Assembly: GCA_020161835.1 (NCBI GenBank)
Contig: JAIUNL010000003.1
Span: 124,001 to 188,000, forward strand
Length of the DNA stretch: 64,000 nt
Reading direction: 5' to 3'
Source of the DNA: Bacteroidota bacterium
GTDB taxonomy: Bacteria; Bacteroidota; JABWAT01
Under the pieces are notes generated by a model that was not told where the DNA came from, made no database searches, and worked only from the letters and a program-made list of their open reading frames with translations. Shown piece by piece: positions 44,064 through 53,621 of this stretch (position 1 is its first letter; every line of letters starts with the position of its first letter). The position numbers and the translations under genes are program-made.

Positions 44064-47000
44064 CTACTCGCAAGTCACTTCAATGACCGTTTCTCCAGCC
44101 GGACTCCCGGGAATGTCAAGATCACGGGCTTTAAGAATAAACCGGTTGACTCCTTTTTTCAGCGGAACGGTGAGTTCAGTTCCTTTTCCAAGTTCGGAGG
44201 TGCCGTTGCTCCACCTGATTTCTGTGGTTTTTAAATCAGTCCGGTTCAGTGCCGGTGCGGATAAAGAAATGCTGGGGTTGCCCGGATTCCAGATAATATT
44301 CACTGCCGGGTGAGTTTTCACAAACCGGATAGGTTCAAACACAACGATCTGGAATGGCCAGGTTTTAAGGACTTCCTGTTTGGGTTTCCATCCCAGCTGA
44401 ACGGTTGAAGTTCCGGCAGAACGAAGTTCAATCGATGAAACTGGTCGTCCGCCATCCAGTAAAAAAACATCCTTAGGCAACCGGAGAGAAGATGCCTGAA
44501 TCACGGTTCCGGTAATCACTCTTGCCGGGAACGGATTTAATACTTCGGGGGCCGGAATTCCGGTTATCCGTACCGACCAGGATTGTCTGGAGTTTTTAAA
44601 TCCACGGCCATCATCCTGGGTTAACGTAAGAATTTCATTTCCATCTTTTACCGTCCACATTCCGGTAAAGGGTGTTGAACCAGCCGTCCAGGTTGAGGTG
44701 AGATTATCACCATCGGCATCTTTGGCGGTTGCCGGTGTTAAACTCAAAAGTTCGCCTGCATAAACCACGGCGGGAACGATGAAATTGGGAACCGGACTTT
44801 GATTGACCAGAACAGTTTTGGTTTTGGTTGTCCGTTTGGAAGAAGTGGGTGAATCATCACGAACAGTTAACGAAACGACAAGTTTTCCCGGCTGATTAAC
44901 CGGAATGCTGACCTTCGGTTCTTTGCCGATTGATTTTCCGTTGACCACCCAGTCAAATTCTGCAACCACACCATCCGCATCAGAAGAACGGCTTGCATCC
45001 AGATCAAGATAACTTCCGAACATTACAGAATCAGGCACCGACCAGGCAATTTCAGGTGCAGCGTTGACACGGATTTTCTTTTCCAGAAAAGCCATGTTGC
45101 AATCGGTTTTGCTTTCCGTTTTGATGACCAGCCGGATCGTGTAAAAACCGGGTTTCTCAAAAGCATAAGTAACTTTTTCACCCTTGAGATTGACCGATTT
45201 ATCCAGATCGGTGATCACCCATTCTGCATTTGCAATTGCATCCTGTGGAGAAGAAAGTCCGGCGTCAAAAACTACCGTTTCACCCACTGAAACCCATGGC
45301 TCAAAGGTGAAATCTGCTTTCGGCCCTTCGATTACGGTCACTCTTGCCGATGTTTGGCTGACGTTTGAACAGTTACCGGTTGGTGTACCCACAACGGTCA
45401 GACTCAGATTGAAAACGCCTTTTTCCTTGAAGATATAGTTCACAACCTGACCGAGGTCACGATCCCCGTTTCCAAAGTCCCAGGTGTAGGCACCGATCGG
45501 TCCGTTCGGATCAGTAGAAAGTCCACCATCCAACGTCAAAAGTGTTCCTACACAAATTGTGGTGTCAGAGAACGCCAGTTTTGCAACCGGTGACCCTTTG
45601 ATAATCACAGGAATCGTAGCAACCGTTGGCTGTTCTGAAAATCCGTCACTTAAACTCAGTTTCACCTGATAAAATCCCGGTGAAAAATAAACCTTGGCCG
45701 GATTTGTCTCAGTTGATTTCGTTCCGTCAGCAAAATCCCATTCGGTTGTGAGTCCGTCACCGTCCGGATCAAATGAAGCTGATCCGTTAAATAAAATCGT
45801 CTGTCCGGTACAGGCAATGATTAAAGTATCGACTTTTGCCTGAGGCGGCCGGTTGACTTTAATTTCAATTTTCTGGGTGGTAATGCTGTTTGGTAAATTG
45901 TTGTTATCCCGTGCAACCAGACTCACAAGATGAAGTCCGCCACTCGGTGCCTGCCAGTTGAAGGCTGCTTCTGAGCGTTTTTCTCCGCCGGGAAGAATCC
46001 ATTCCAGCTGAACCGGGTCACCATCAGGATCGTAAGAACCAGAAGCATCTAGACGAACGGAACGTGAATTCTGGCGGATTGCCGGTTGTGTGACAATGAT
46101 TGGTGTTGTGTTGATGAGGAAGTAATACGTCTCAGCTGTTTTTCCGTTTGAAAAGGAAGTCCCGTCTGAAACGGTCATCACAACCGATTGCTGACCTGAT
46201 GATGCGAATGATTTCGTCACTTTCATGCCGGTCAGAACAGAACCGTCGCCAAATTGCCACGAAGCGGTTTTAACTGAACCGTCCGGATCGATACTTGGCG
46301 TTGCATCAAAGGTAACGGTTTGTCCGGGAGCCGTTGCAAATGGGGAAATGATCGATTTAGGAACCGGCGGATAGTTGACCGCCACGGTTTTTGATAGTGT
46401 ATTTACCGAAACATCAAATCCTGAATCATCAGTAACGGTGAGAGAAATGGTGTAAACGCCGGGTTCAACGGGTGTGAATTCGGTTTTGGCATTCCGGTTT
46501 AAAACCGTTCCGTTCACTTTCCATTCATATTTTGAAACCGATCCATCCGGATCAGAACTTTCAGAGCCATCCAGAGAAACGGCAGAACCGGGCTCCGTTT
46601 TTTCAATCAGATCAAACCGGGCAATCGGGAATTTTACAATGATCAGATCGTGGGTGACCGATTGAATACTGTTAGGCTGATTTTGTCCGTCATCCACCGA
46701 AAGCGTAATCGTGTATTTTCCGGTTTTTTCATACCGGTGATCCGTTTCAATCCCTTCAGCCGTACTTCCGTCACCAAAACTCCACTTGTATTTTACGATC
46801 GACTGATCGGCATCTGAACTTCTTTTTGCAGAAAATTCCTGATAAGATTCCGGTGAAACGTCTTCGGCAGTAATGACCGGTTGCGGCGGATAGTTGATGT
46901 GGATTTTCCGGGTGATTTCCTGAACTGAATTTTCTACATTTTCCTGATCATCAACCTGAAGCGTGAGCGAATAATCTCCCGGACTTTTAAACTGAATGGA

Positions 47001-48776
47001 ATTCATGGGTCCGGAAAGGCGCCTGCCGTCAGAAATGAGCCAGGTATAAACCAGATCACGGGAATCTGCATCAGTCGTCAGGGAACCGTTGAGTGAAAGT
47101 GAAACACCGGGAGCCGACTGAACCGGAAGGGTAAAACGGGGCTCAGGTTCTGCATTTGACCGGTACGTAGCCGACGTCTGATAAACTGAATTGGGTGTAC
47201 CCTGATTATCATTGACCGATAAATTAACGGTGTAGGTGCCGGGCTTTTCGTGAAGAATGCTGACGGTTTCGCCGTTTGAAGAACCTGTAACGCCGGGGCC
47301 GGACCAGGAAAAGGAAAGTTTATCAGCATCGCCGTCTGCAGTTTTGATCGTTTTGAACTGGTTTTGGGTTCCGGTTGCCTGAACGGCGGGGAAACTGATT
47401 TCAGTAAAAGGTTGTGCATTGACGGTCACGGTTACTTCTCTGGAATCGGTGGCACAACCGGGTTTATCTGACTGATCGGTGACAATCAGTTTAACGGTGT
47501 AAGTTCCAGGAAAAGTGCTCGAAAATGGAAAGGGTGTGCCAGATCCCGCTGTTGCACCATTAACCAGCCATTGAAACGTGAGCGGATCACCATCAGGATC
47601 GGTTGACTGTCCGGCACTGAGAAGTAAAACTTCGCCGGTTCCGATTCTTTTTGAAGGTGCTGAAAGTTGTGCAACCGGTGAGGCATTGACGTTGATTTCA
47701 GTTTTGGCTGTCCAATAAGCCGGAATGAGAATGGCTTCGGTTTCAATTAAAACTGAAATTTGTTTTTTGCCCGGATTTCCGAAATCAACTTCGACCGGGT
47801 TTCCTGATTCCTGCTGCCCGTCCATTGTCCAGTGAATCGTGCCGGGATTGGTAACCGGCTTGCCACGGTTCATCAGGGTAAGTCTGAACCGGGTACAATC
47901 CCCGATGTAATCCGCCTTGATGGTGTAAACCGGCTGAACCGGTATGGTTACAACTGTGGCAGGCAACCCAAAAACAACCGGAGAGGATGACCCGGTAATG
48001 GTGAGATTGTTGACTTTGAGTTTGGTGTTTTTTACCACCACTCCCCATTGATTTCGCCTGCCATTTAATGTTGGATCCCAGGACGAAGCAGGATCAGAAA
48101 GTGATAAGTTTTTTCCGGTTCCGTCTTTGATTGAGACAGGGGAATCTTCTTCACCGGCAACTGTAAGTGGAACCGGATCAGAATTAAGTTTTTGATCGGG
48201 AAGAAACTGAACTTCCTGATTGTCACGGATTCCGGAAATCCCGATACTCAGATTAACTGCAAAGGTTTCCCAGCCGGAGCCATTTCCTGCCAGACGGAGG
48301 TTATAGGAGTTGACGTCATTTCCGTCACCGGCACGGACCCGCAAAATCCAACCGTTTCCGCCGGATGTCAGTGGTTTTGAAAAGGTCAGCCAGCGGTTGA
48401 GGTATTCGGGTTCTGTTGAAAAAGTCTGGCTCCCGGTGATCTGCGGGTTTCCGGAAAGTGGCTGAAGTCCGGATTCTGTAACCCGGTAAACCTGATCGAA
48501 GGCAATCAGTTCAAATGTTGTTTTGGTATCTGCCTGACCTGAAAGAATATCCATCGGTCCGCCAAGAGCAGCATCGAAGATTTCTACGGAAGTTTGTGCG
48601 GCACCTGCACCCGGGCGAAACCAGAAATCAGTGTAAGGCAAAGTTTCCCCGGCGGAAACCGGTCCCGTTGTTCCTTTTGACATGTAAAAAACAGAAGATT
48701 GGGCAAATACTGATCCGCCAAACACTGTATATAAAACTGAAAACAGAATGAAACTCCGGTAAAAAAGTCGTTTCAT
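44064..48776 (-). CDS. Giant PKD-repeat surface protein
   Basis: Exported protein of 1570 residues, signal peptide ending near GSVFAQ. After an N-terminal domain of about 280 residues come at least a dozen PKD/Ig-like repeats, recognisable by lines such as QSTDPDGDPLTFQW, KRSSDADQSIVKYKW with FGDGS, SESSDPDGSVSKYEW, SASFDPDGDGLTTEW and SRSSDADGVVAEFDW. There is no T9SS sorting domain: the chain ends GETVIEVTCE. Likely a long adhesive or structural rod; the ligand is unknown. The start is ATG 48776 directly after the stop of the FecR-like gene, with GAGG as ribosome site. Confidence 0.9.
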   Translation of the reverse strand: MKRLFYRSFILFSVLYTVFGGSVFAQSSVFYMSKGTTGPVSAGETLPYTDFWFRPGAGAAQTSVEIFDAALGGPMDILSGQADTKTTFELIAFDQVYRVTESGLQPLSGNPQITGSQTFSTEPEYLNRWLTFSKPLTSGGNGWILRVRAGDGNDVNSYNLRLAGNGSGWETFAVNLSIGISGIRDNQEVQFLPDQKLNSDPVPLTVAGEEDSPVSIKDGTGKNLSLSDPASSWDPTLNGRRNQWGVVVKNTKLKVNNLTITGSSSPVVFGLPATVVTIPVQPVYTIKADYIGDCTRFRLTLMNRGKPVTNPGTIHWTMDGQQESGNPVEVDFGNPGKKQISVLIETEAILIPAYWTAKTEINVNASPVAQLSAPSKRIGTGEVLLLSAGQSTDPDGDPLTFQWLVNGATAGSGTPFPFSSTFPGTYTVKLIVTDQSDKPGCATDSREVTVTVNAQPFTEISFPAVQATGTQNQFKTIKTADGDADKLSFSWSGPGVTGSSNGETVSILHEKPGTYTVNLSVNDNQGTPNSVYQTSATYRSNAEPEPRFTLPVQSAPGVSLSLNGSLTTDADSRDLVYTWLISDGRRLSGPMNSIQFKSPGDYSLTLQVDDQENVENSVQEITRKIHINYPPQPVITAEDVSPESYQEFSAKRSSDADQSIVKYKWSFGDGSTAEGIETDHRYEKTGKYTITLSVDDGQNQPNSIQSVTHDLIIVKFPIARFDLIEKTEPGSAVSLDGSESSDPDGSVSKYEWKVNGTVLNRNAKTEFTPVEPGVYTISLTVTDDSGFDVSVNTLSKTVAVNYPPVPKSIISPFATAPGQTVTFDATPSIDPDGSVKTASWQFGDGSVLTGMKVTKSFASSGQQSVVMTVSDGTSFSNGKTAETYYFLINTTPIIVTQPAIRQNSRSVRLDASGSYDPDGDPVQLEWILPGGEKRSEAAFNWQAPSGGLHLVSLVARDNNNLPNSITTQKIEIKVNRPPQAKVDTLIIACTGQTILFNGSASFDPDGDGLTTEWDFADGTKSTETNPAKVYFSPGFYQVKLSLSDGFSEQPTVATIPVIIKGSPVAKLAFSDTTICVGTLLTLDGGLSTDPNGPIGAYTWDFGNGDRDLGQVVNYIFKEKGVFNLSLTVVGTPTGNCSNVSQTSARVTVIEGPKADFTFEPWVSVGETVVFDAGLSSPQDAIANAEWVITDLDKSVNLKGEKVTYAFEKPGFYTIRLVIKTESKTDCNMAFLEKKIRVNAAPEIAWSVPDSVMFGSYLDLDASRSSDADGVVAEFDWVVNGKSIGKEPKVSIPVNQPGKLVVSLTVRDDSPTSSKRTTKTKTVLVNQSPVPNFIVPAVVYAGELLSLTPATAKDADGDNLTSTWTAGSTPFTGMWTVKDGNEILTLTQDDGRGFKNSRQSWSVRITGIPAPEVLNPFPARVITGTVIQASSLRLPKDVFLLDGGRPVSSIELRSAGTSTVQLGWKPKQEVLKTWPFQIVVFEPIRFVKTHPAVNIIWNPGNPSISLSAPALNRTDLKTTEIRWSNGTSELGKGTELTVPLKKGVNRFILKARDLDIPGSPAGETVIEVTCE

Positions 48777-48779
48777 CAC

Positions 48780-50549
48780 TTACCTCACACTGTAAATTAT
48801 CTGGTGGATGAGTTCGTCGGAAGTGGTCAAGGTAAACCTGATTGAGACAGGTTCTTTGCTTTCCGGAACAAATCGGATTGCCCAGTCGCCATCGGGACTG
48901 GTTTGGACGGATTGAATTTGGCTGCCCTGAGTGAGGGTAACCTTAATATTTGGATAAGCTTTTCCGGATGCCGTTACGGTTGTGGATCCAACAGCCAGAA
49001 CACGATCTTTTACCGGAATATTCCAGTTGATTGCTGACATTTTGGTTGTATCCATCCGGGTAATCGTTAATTTTCTTTCACGGCTGTTCCCTGCACGGTC
49101 AGTCACTTTCAGACGAAAATAAAAATTCTGTTCCCTGAGCACACCTGAAAGTGAAAAGGAACCATCAGCTTTGATTTCAACCGGTTTTTCATTCGAAATA
49201 AGAGTTGCAAAAGCCTCGGTTTGTCCGGTTAACTGATAGTCACTCCCGGGAATGTAAACCTGATCGCTGGTGATACCATTCAGAAAAATCGCAGGCGGAA
49301 TTTTATCATCATTCCGGATCACCCGGTAAGTCGGACTGTCACCACCCCGGATATCCTGACCGTCAAAAGCCTGAATCCGCACAAAAACAGGTTCATCAAG
49401 TGGCAGTTCAGATTGAAGTGAAGTTGAATTGACCCGCTGTTTGGAAAACACGGTTTTAAAATCGGAGTCTTTTGCCAGTTCAACCTGATAGGATTTACTG
49501 TTTTTCACCGGCGTCCATTTGAAGACAATTGAACTTTGAAAAATGATGGAATCCTGACGGGGCCAGAACATTTTCGGACTTGGAAGCAGGTCAACCGGAA
49601 GCTGAGGTGCTTTACCTTCAACCACTACCGTTCCCTGGTTTTTCTTCAGGGTCACCGAGACATTTGAAGCCGTTAGTTTTGCCTCGCCGTCATAATTTGA
49701 CATCTGAATTTTTTTGTCGGCGCTTTTGTTGGCCCAGAATTTACTGGTTTGAAGATCCGATTTGGTTGTTCCCAGATTCAGATTAAAACTCCGGTTTTGC
49801 TTTGAATTTTCAGCAATTTTAGCGAGCAGACTTCCGTTAACAAGTGTAACTTCAGTTTTGACCTGCTGATTCAGTCTGTCAATCCGGGCAGCTTTAACAG
49901 TTGCAATGGTAAGCTCTTCAACCACAACTTCAGAGCCATCTTTAAACTCAAGTGTCGCCTGACTTTCCTTCAGGGTTTTGATGCCGTCGTTTTCTTCAAA
50001 AAAATTGCCGGTAACGGCATCATTCCAGCTGCCAAGAAGTCCTTTTCGCTGAAAAACAGAACCAATTCGCTCTTCCAAACGGGCAGAGACAGACTGGACC
50101 CGGTTTTTATCAAGTGCTTCATTGGTTTGCCTGTATGCAGTTTGTATTTGCTCTGATAATTTCAGACAATCCTGAAGGTTTCCATTTCCAATTGCCTGAT
50201 CATAGGAATCAAGCGATTTGTTGAGGTTTTCAAGTTCCTTTTCAGCAAAAAGACGGGCACCATTCCTGATGAGGCTGCTTCGGCTTTCTTTGACAGAAAG
50301 TACAGAGGCATGACTCAGTTTGAATTTTTTGAACAGGTCAGTTTTCGAACCTTTTGCAACGAAACTGTTTGACAGGGCATCATATTCCGCCTGCTGATAT
50401 AAAACCGGCCAGGCGGCTGAATCACCCAGAATCTGAAACGATTTTTTATTCAGATCACCTGCCGGAAATTTAATATCCTGCTGAGCCTGAACTGTCAGAC
50501 TGAAAAAGAAAAGGGTAACCAGGGATCCGGAAAATAACTTAATCTTCAA
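48780..50549 (-). CDS. FecR-like and Ig-like exported protein
   Basis: Protein of about 589 residues from TTG 50549, which gives a signal peptide (LFFFSLTVQAQQD); the open frame continues upstream to 50768 but only inside the kinase gene. Residues about 195-330 resemble a FecR domain (SQATLEFKDGSEVVVEELT, VNGSLLAKIA). A fibronectin-like part follows (IVFKWTPVKNSKSYQVELA), then two bacterial Ig-like domains (AFATLISNEKPVEIKADGSFSL, KAYPNIKVTLTQGSQIQSV). It overlaps the kinase stop by 11 bp and touches the PKD gene, so all three are one operon. Confidence 0.82.
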   Translation of the reverse strand: MKIKLFSGSLVTLFFFSLTVQAQQDIKFPAGDLNKKSFQILGDSAAWPVLYQQAEYDALSNSFVAKGSKTDLFKKFKLSHASVLSVKESRSSLIRNGARLFAEKELENLNKSLDSYDQAIGNGNLQDCLKLSEQIQTAYRQTNEALDKNRVQSVSARLEERIGSVFQRKGLLGSWNDAVTGNFFEENDGIKTLKESQATLEFKDGSEVVVEELTIATVKAARIDRLNQQVKTEVTLVNGSLLAKIAENSKQNRSFNLNLGTTKSDLQTSKFWANKSADKKIQMSNYDGEAKLTASNVSVTLKKNQGTVVVEGKAPQLPVDLLPSPKMFWPRQDSIIFQSSIVFKWTPVKNSKSYQVELAKDSDFKTVFSKQRVNSTSLQSELPLDEPVFVRIQAFDGQDIRGGDSPTYRVIRNDDKIPPAIFLNGITSDQVYIPGSDYQLTGQTEAFATLISNEKPVEIKADGSFSLSGVLREQNFYFRLKVTDRAGNSRERKLTITRMDTTKMSAINWNIPVKDRVLAVGSTTVTASGKAYPNIKVTLTQGSQIQSVQTSPDGDWAIRFVPESKEPVSIRFTLTTSDELIHQIIYSVR

Positions 50550-52644
50550 TGGGTTGGTCCTGGTGGGTTGGAAGGGTGATGGTAAACCGGCATCCGATTT
50601 CTTTTGAGGATTCAAGAGTGATATTTCCGTTATGCCGTGAGATAATTTCCTTAACATAGGCGAGCCCAAGTCCGGTTCCAACCTGTTTGTAGGCTTTTTC
50701 GTTGGATTTAACTCTGAAAAATTTGGTGAATAGCCGGCTTTGTTCTGATGGCGGAATTCCATACCCATGATCAGTAATGCTGAAGGTTACGGCATTGGGT
50801 TGTGCAATCAGTTTAATGTCGATTGTTCGTCCCGGGTCGCCGTATTTAATGGCATTAGAAAGAAGGTTCTGAACAGCTTCACTCATCAGTTCAGGTGAGG
50901 CTGCTATGAATGGAATTTCATTTCCGGCAGACAGGTTCACTTTCAATTCTTTTTCTTCAAGCTGGGGAAGGAAATTCATGACCAGATCTTCAACGGTAGC
51001 CTTCAGATTGACCTGACTGAACTGAATATCCATTTTCCCGGATTCAAGCCGTTGAACATCAAGGAACCGGTTAATCAGTGCACTGAGTTTTTCACCGCTT
51101 TTTCTGATGATGTCGACATATTTGGATTTCTCTTCATCGAGGTCTCCATCATCCAGCATAATATCGGAAAATCCGATTATAGACGTAATCGGATTCCGGA
51201 GTTCATGAACCATGATGTTCATCATATCCCGTTTCAATTCCTCCAAAGCCCTGTCTTCAGTCAGGTCATGAAGGATAAGGAGCGACCCCAGCATTTTTTC
51301 TGATATTTTTTCACGGATCTGAACAAACTGGTACCGGCAAATCAGATCACGGGTGGTTTCACCGGTCGCCAGTTTACTTTCACCCTGCTGAACTGAAATA
51401 TTGTATTCATGATCAGAATGATCAACATGAACCGGTTGCTTGACATGATTGACCGAAAGCAGATTCACCATTTCTGCCATGGAATACGACGGTTTCAGCA
51501 GATTGTGATGGCTGAGCAAATCCTGCATTTTCTGATTGAGAAAGTGGAATTCACCGGTTTCATTTGCGATTGCCAGAAAATCATCGATGTAATTGATCAT
51601 GAACTGATTCCGGCTTTCTGCTAAAATCAGTTTCTGCGTTTTCATCCGGTCATATTCATCCAGGATCGTACGCATGGATTCCAGAGCTGACGCAATGGGT
51701 TTCAGTTCCGCCAATTTAATTTCTGAAATGGGTGCTGAGAATTTTAATTTCTGGATGGGTTCAATGCTGGCAACCAGTTCTCTGACCGGTTTGGTAATGG
51801 CAACAAAATAAAATTGAAAGCCTGCGAAAAATACAGCTGATAAAAGAATCAGCAACCCGAGAACAAGAAGGAATAACCGCTCAACAGGTGCAGTGATATC
51901 TTGTTCTGCAACCCCGATAGCAAGACCGAAAGGGAAAGTCTGAAACCTTCCGGTTAACAGAAATACAGACCCGGAATCCGTTTTTTCTGTTTGAATCTGA
52001 GTGCCTGAACCTGAATCAAAACTTCTGATGCTGGCCTGTTTGTGTGTGGAATAAATGATTGAAGACGGGTCAGAAAAGGTGAGGGAATATGGAATTCCCA
52101 GATTGTAAGATTTAAGCTGACTGATGATGGCCGATGCATCAAAACAGGTATAAACAACAACCCGAATTTCATTCACAGTCGCATATTCACGGATCACGAA
52201 AAGAAACAAATCCTGCTCTGGTTTGCTCCAGCAATAAGCCAGACCTGAATCTGATTCAGTAAAAGTTAATTCCGTAAATTCAGGAATTGGACCTTTGTAA
52301 TCATTATTTTTTGAGGAAAGGGCGTCAGGTTCACCGGGAGCAACAACCTCCTGGGTAATTAATGTCTTATTCAGATTTACTGAAAAAATAAAGGCGCTCC
52401 GGTAGGCTTCAGGACCCGCACCCAACCAGTCTTTAAGTTGGGAGGACGTTTTAACTGCATCCTCAAAAAACCGATCATTCTGATCAAGAAAGTACCCGTG
52501 AAACTGGTTCACAACGGTCATTCTTTCTTCAATAATGGCATCTGCCACCAGTGGGCGGATTCCAAACCAGAATCCGGCAATAATCAGAGCCAGCATCAGC
52601 CCTGCACCCAGAAAAACCCGTGAACGAAGTGTCATAATTCTCAT
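50539..52644 (-). CDS. Sensor histidine kinase with extracytoplasmic and PAS domains
   Basis: Membrane kinase of 701 residues. First membrane span at about 10-30, an extracytoplasmic domain of about 220 residues (Cache-like, by layout), a second span near 255-280, a HAMP-like linker, a PAS-like region (MINYIDDFLAIANETGEFHF) and the kinase core: phosphoacceptor His in MVHELRNPITSIIGFSD, N-box LLSNAIKYGDPG, G1 ITDHGYGIPP and GTGLGLAYVKEI. No response regulator is encoded next to it. ATG 52644 is used; a second ATG three codons on is possible. The downstream partners are a FecR/Ig-like protein and a PKD protein. Confidence 0.93.
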   Translation of the reverse strand: MRIMTLRSRVFLGAGLMLALIIAGFWFGIRPLVADAIIEERMTVVNQFHGYFLDQNDRFFEDAVKTSSQLKDWLGAGPEAYRSAFIFSVNLNKTLITQEVVAPGEPDALSSKNNDYKGPIPEFTELTFTESDSGLAYCWSKPEQDLFLFVIREYATVNEIRVVVYTCFDASAIISQLKSYNLGIPYSLTFSDPSSIIYSTHKQASIRSFDSGSGTQIQTEKTDSGSVFLLTGRFQTFPFGLAIGVAEQDITAPVERLFLLVLGLLILLSAVFFAGFQFYFVAITKPVRELVASIEPIQKLKFSAPISEIKLAELKPIASALESMRTILDEYDRMKTQKLILAESRNQFMINYIDDFLAIANETGEFHFLNQKMQDLLSHHNLLKPSYSMAEMVNLLSVNHVKQPVHVDHSDHEYNISVQQGESKLATGETTRDLICRYQFVQIREKISEKMLGSLLILHDLTEDRALEELKRDMMNIMVHELRNPITSIIGFSDIMLDDGDLDEEKSKYVDIIRKSGEKLSALINRFLDVQRLESGKMDIQFSQVNLKATVEDLVMNFLPQLEEKELKVNLSAGNEIPFIAASPELMSEAVQNLLSNAIKYGDPGRTIDIKLIAQPNAVTFSITDHGYGIPPSEQSRLFTKFFRVKSNEKAYKQVGTGLGLAYVKEIISRHNGNITLESSKEIGCRFTITLPTHQDQPIED

Positions 52645-52877
52645 TAAAATGGTAAAGTTTCAAAATACAACCAAAATGGCATTTTTGCACGGGGAAGTAC
52701 AAAATGCTTAACCACTTCAAGAACAGTAATGAACGCCAACTGGATTGAACCTGAATTTGCAAATTCTGATTCACCATCCTAATTTCAATTTAGCATTATT
52801 TAAGCCTTGATCGATTGTAAAATAAGCCTGCCGATTTCGAATCCATTTTAAATTTGATTTTAGAGATGTCCAGAAAC
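52645..52877. other. Intergenic region, nothing recognised
   Basis: AT-rich 233 bp between divergent genes, presumably holding both promoters. No repeat or hairpin stands out. Confidence 0.55.
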
Positions 52878-53429
52878 ATGAAAAAACAGTACATTTTACC
52901 ATTGATTTTTCTTTTAACCGGGTGTTACCCCATTGTGAAGTTTTTTACAACTGATTTAATTCGGGGTTCAGTGTGTGATTATGCGATTAATCTGGAAAAA
53001 GGTACAGTCGAGTCTGAGTTTTATAATTTTATTTCTAAAAACGAGAATTTGATTTTCAGGAAAGATGGAATAATAAAATCGGTTGGATCGAAGGATTCCA
53101 GCAACAATTTCGAGAATGATTTTTATGATAAAAAACGAGTAATAAAAACGGATAGCTCCGAATTTTTTTATTTATCGTCATTTACGATAAAGCTAATTGT
53201 TCCGGAAGACACAGTAAGGGTTGGAATAAGAGTCTTATACGAAGATTCTTCGTATAAGACAACGATACTGAGTTTGGCCGGCTATACTTTTCTTGGAAAT
53301 AAAAGAACAAGCAGAGATGAAGACTGGAAAACTGATAAAGTTGTCTGTAATGAGTTTGAAAAACAGGTTTTATCTCCTTTTGAGAGATTCTTACAAGAAA
53401 AATATCCTCAGACGAAAATTGAATTTTAA
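52878..53429 (+). CDS. Orphan lipoprotein, family B copy 2
   Basis: Unrecognised lipoprotein of 183 residues from ATG 52878 (MKKQYILPL, lipobox FLLTGCYP). Paralogue of the gene at 20281, 32 kb away: the shared blocks are TDLIRGSVCDYAINL, PEDTVRVGIRVLYE and VVCNEFEKQVLSPFERFL. It contains a perfect 29-bp palindrome at 53232-53260 that the other copy lacks. AT-rich relative to neighbours. Function unknown. Confidence 0.78.
   Translation: MKKQYILPLIFLLTGCYPIVKFFTTDLIRGSVCDYAINLEKGTVESEFYNFISKNENLIFRKDGIIKSVGSKDSSNNFENDFYDKKRVIKTDSSEFFYLSSFTIKLIVPEDTVRVGIRVLYEDSSYKTTILSLAGYTFLGNKRTSRDEDWKTDKVVCNEFEKQVLSPFERFLQEKYPQTKIEF
53232..53260. repeat. Perfect 29-bp palindrome inside a coding sequence
   Basis: GTCTTATACGAAGA, one central T, then TCTTCGTATAAGAC. 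Fourteen matched pairs with a one-base centre, within the lipoprotein gene at codons for RVLYEDSSYKT. Confidence 0.9.
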
Positions 53430-53505
53430 TTTTGATTGGCGACTTTATCCAGACACGTGCAACCAAGTTGCCTGGGTGCGTTTAACGTATTGTCCTGTTG
53501 AAAAT

Positions 53506-53531
53506 CTCCGACTGGAAGTCGGAGTTACAAA
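53506..53531 (+). repeat. CTCCGACT-GGAAGTCGGAG hairpin
   Basis: Short hairpin followed by TTACAAAG, a relative of CACCGACC-GGGA-GGTCGGTG plus TTACAAA at 11069-11095. The stem bases differ but remain paired. Confidence 0.75.
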
Positions 53532-53621
53532 GACCTCAATATTTTACACCTCGATAATCCGCCTGGGGCTGAATTCGGAGACCCATAATTCCTATCTCCC
53601 TCGTACCACGTACAGCCCCTC

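Noticed and set aside
50550..50768. Upstream extension of the FecR-like reading frame
   Set aside because: It lies within the kinase coding sequence and would place the signal peptide about 75 residues inside the protein.
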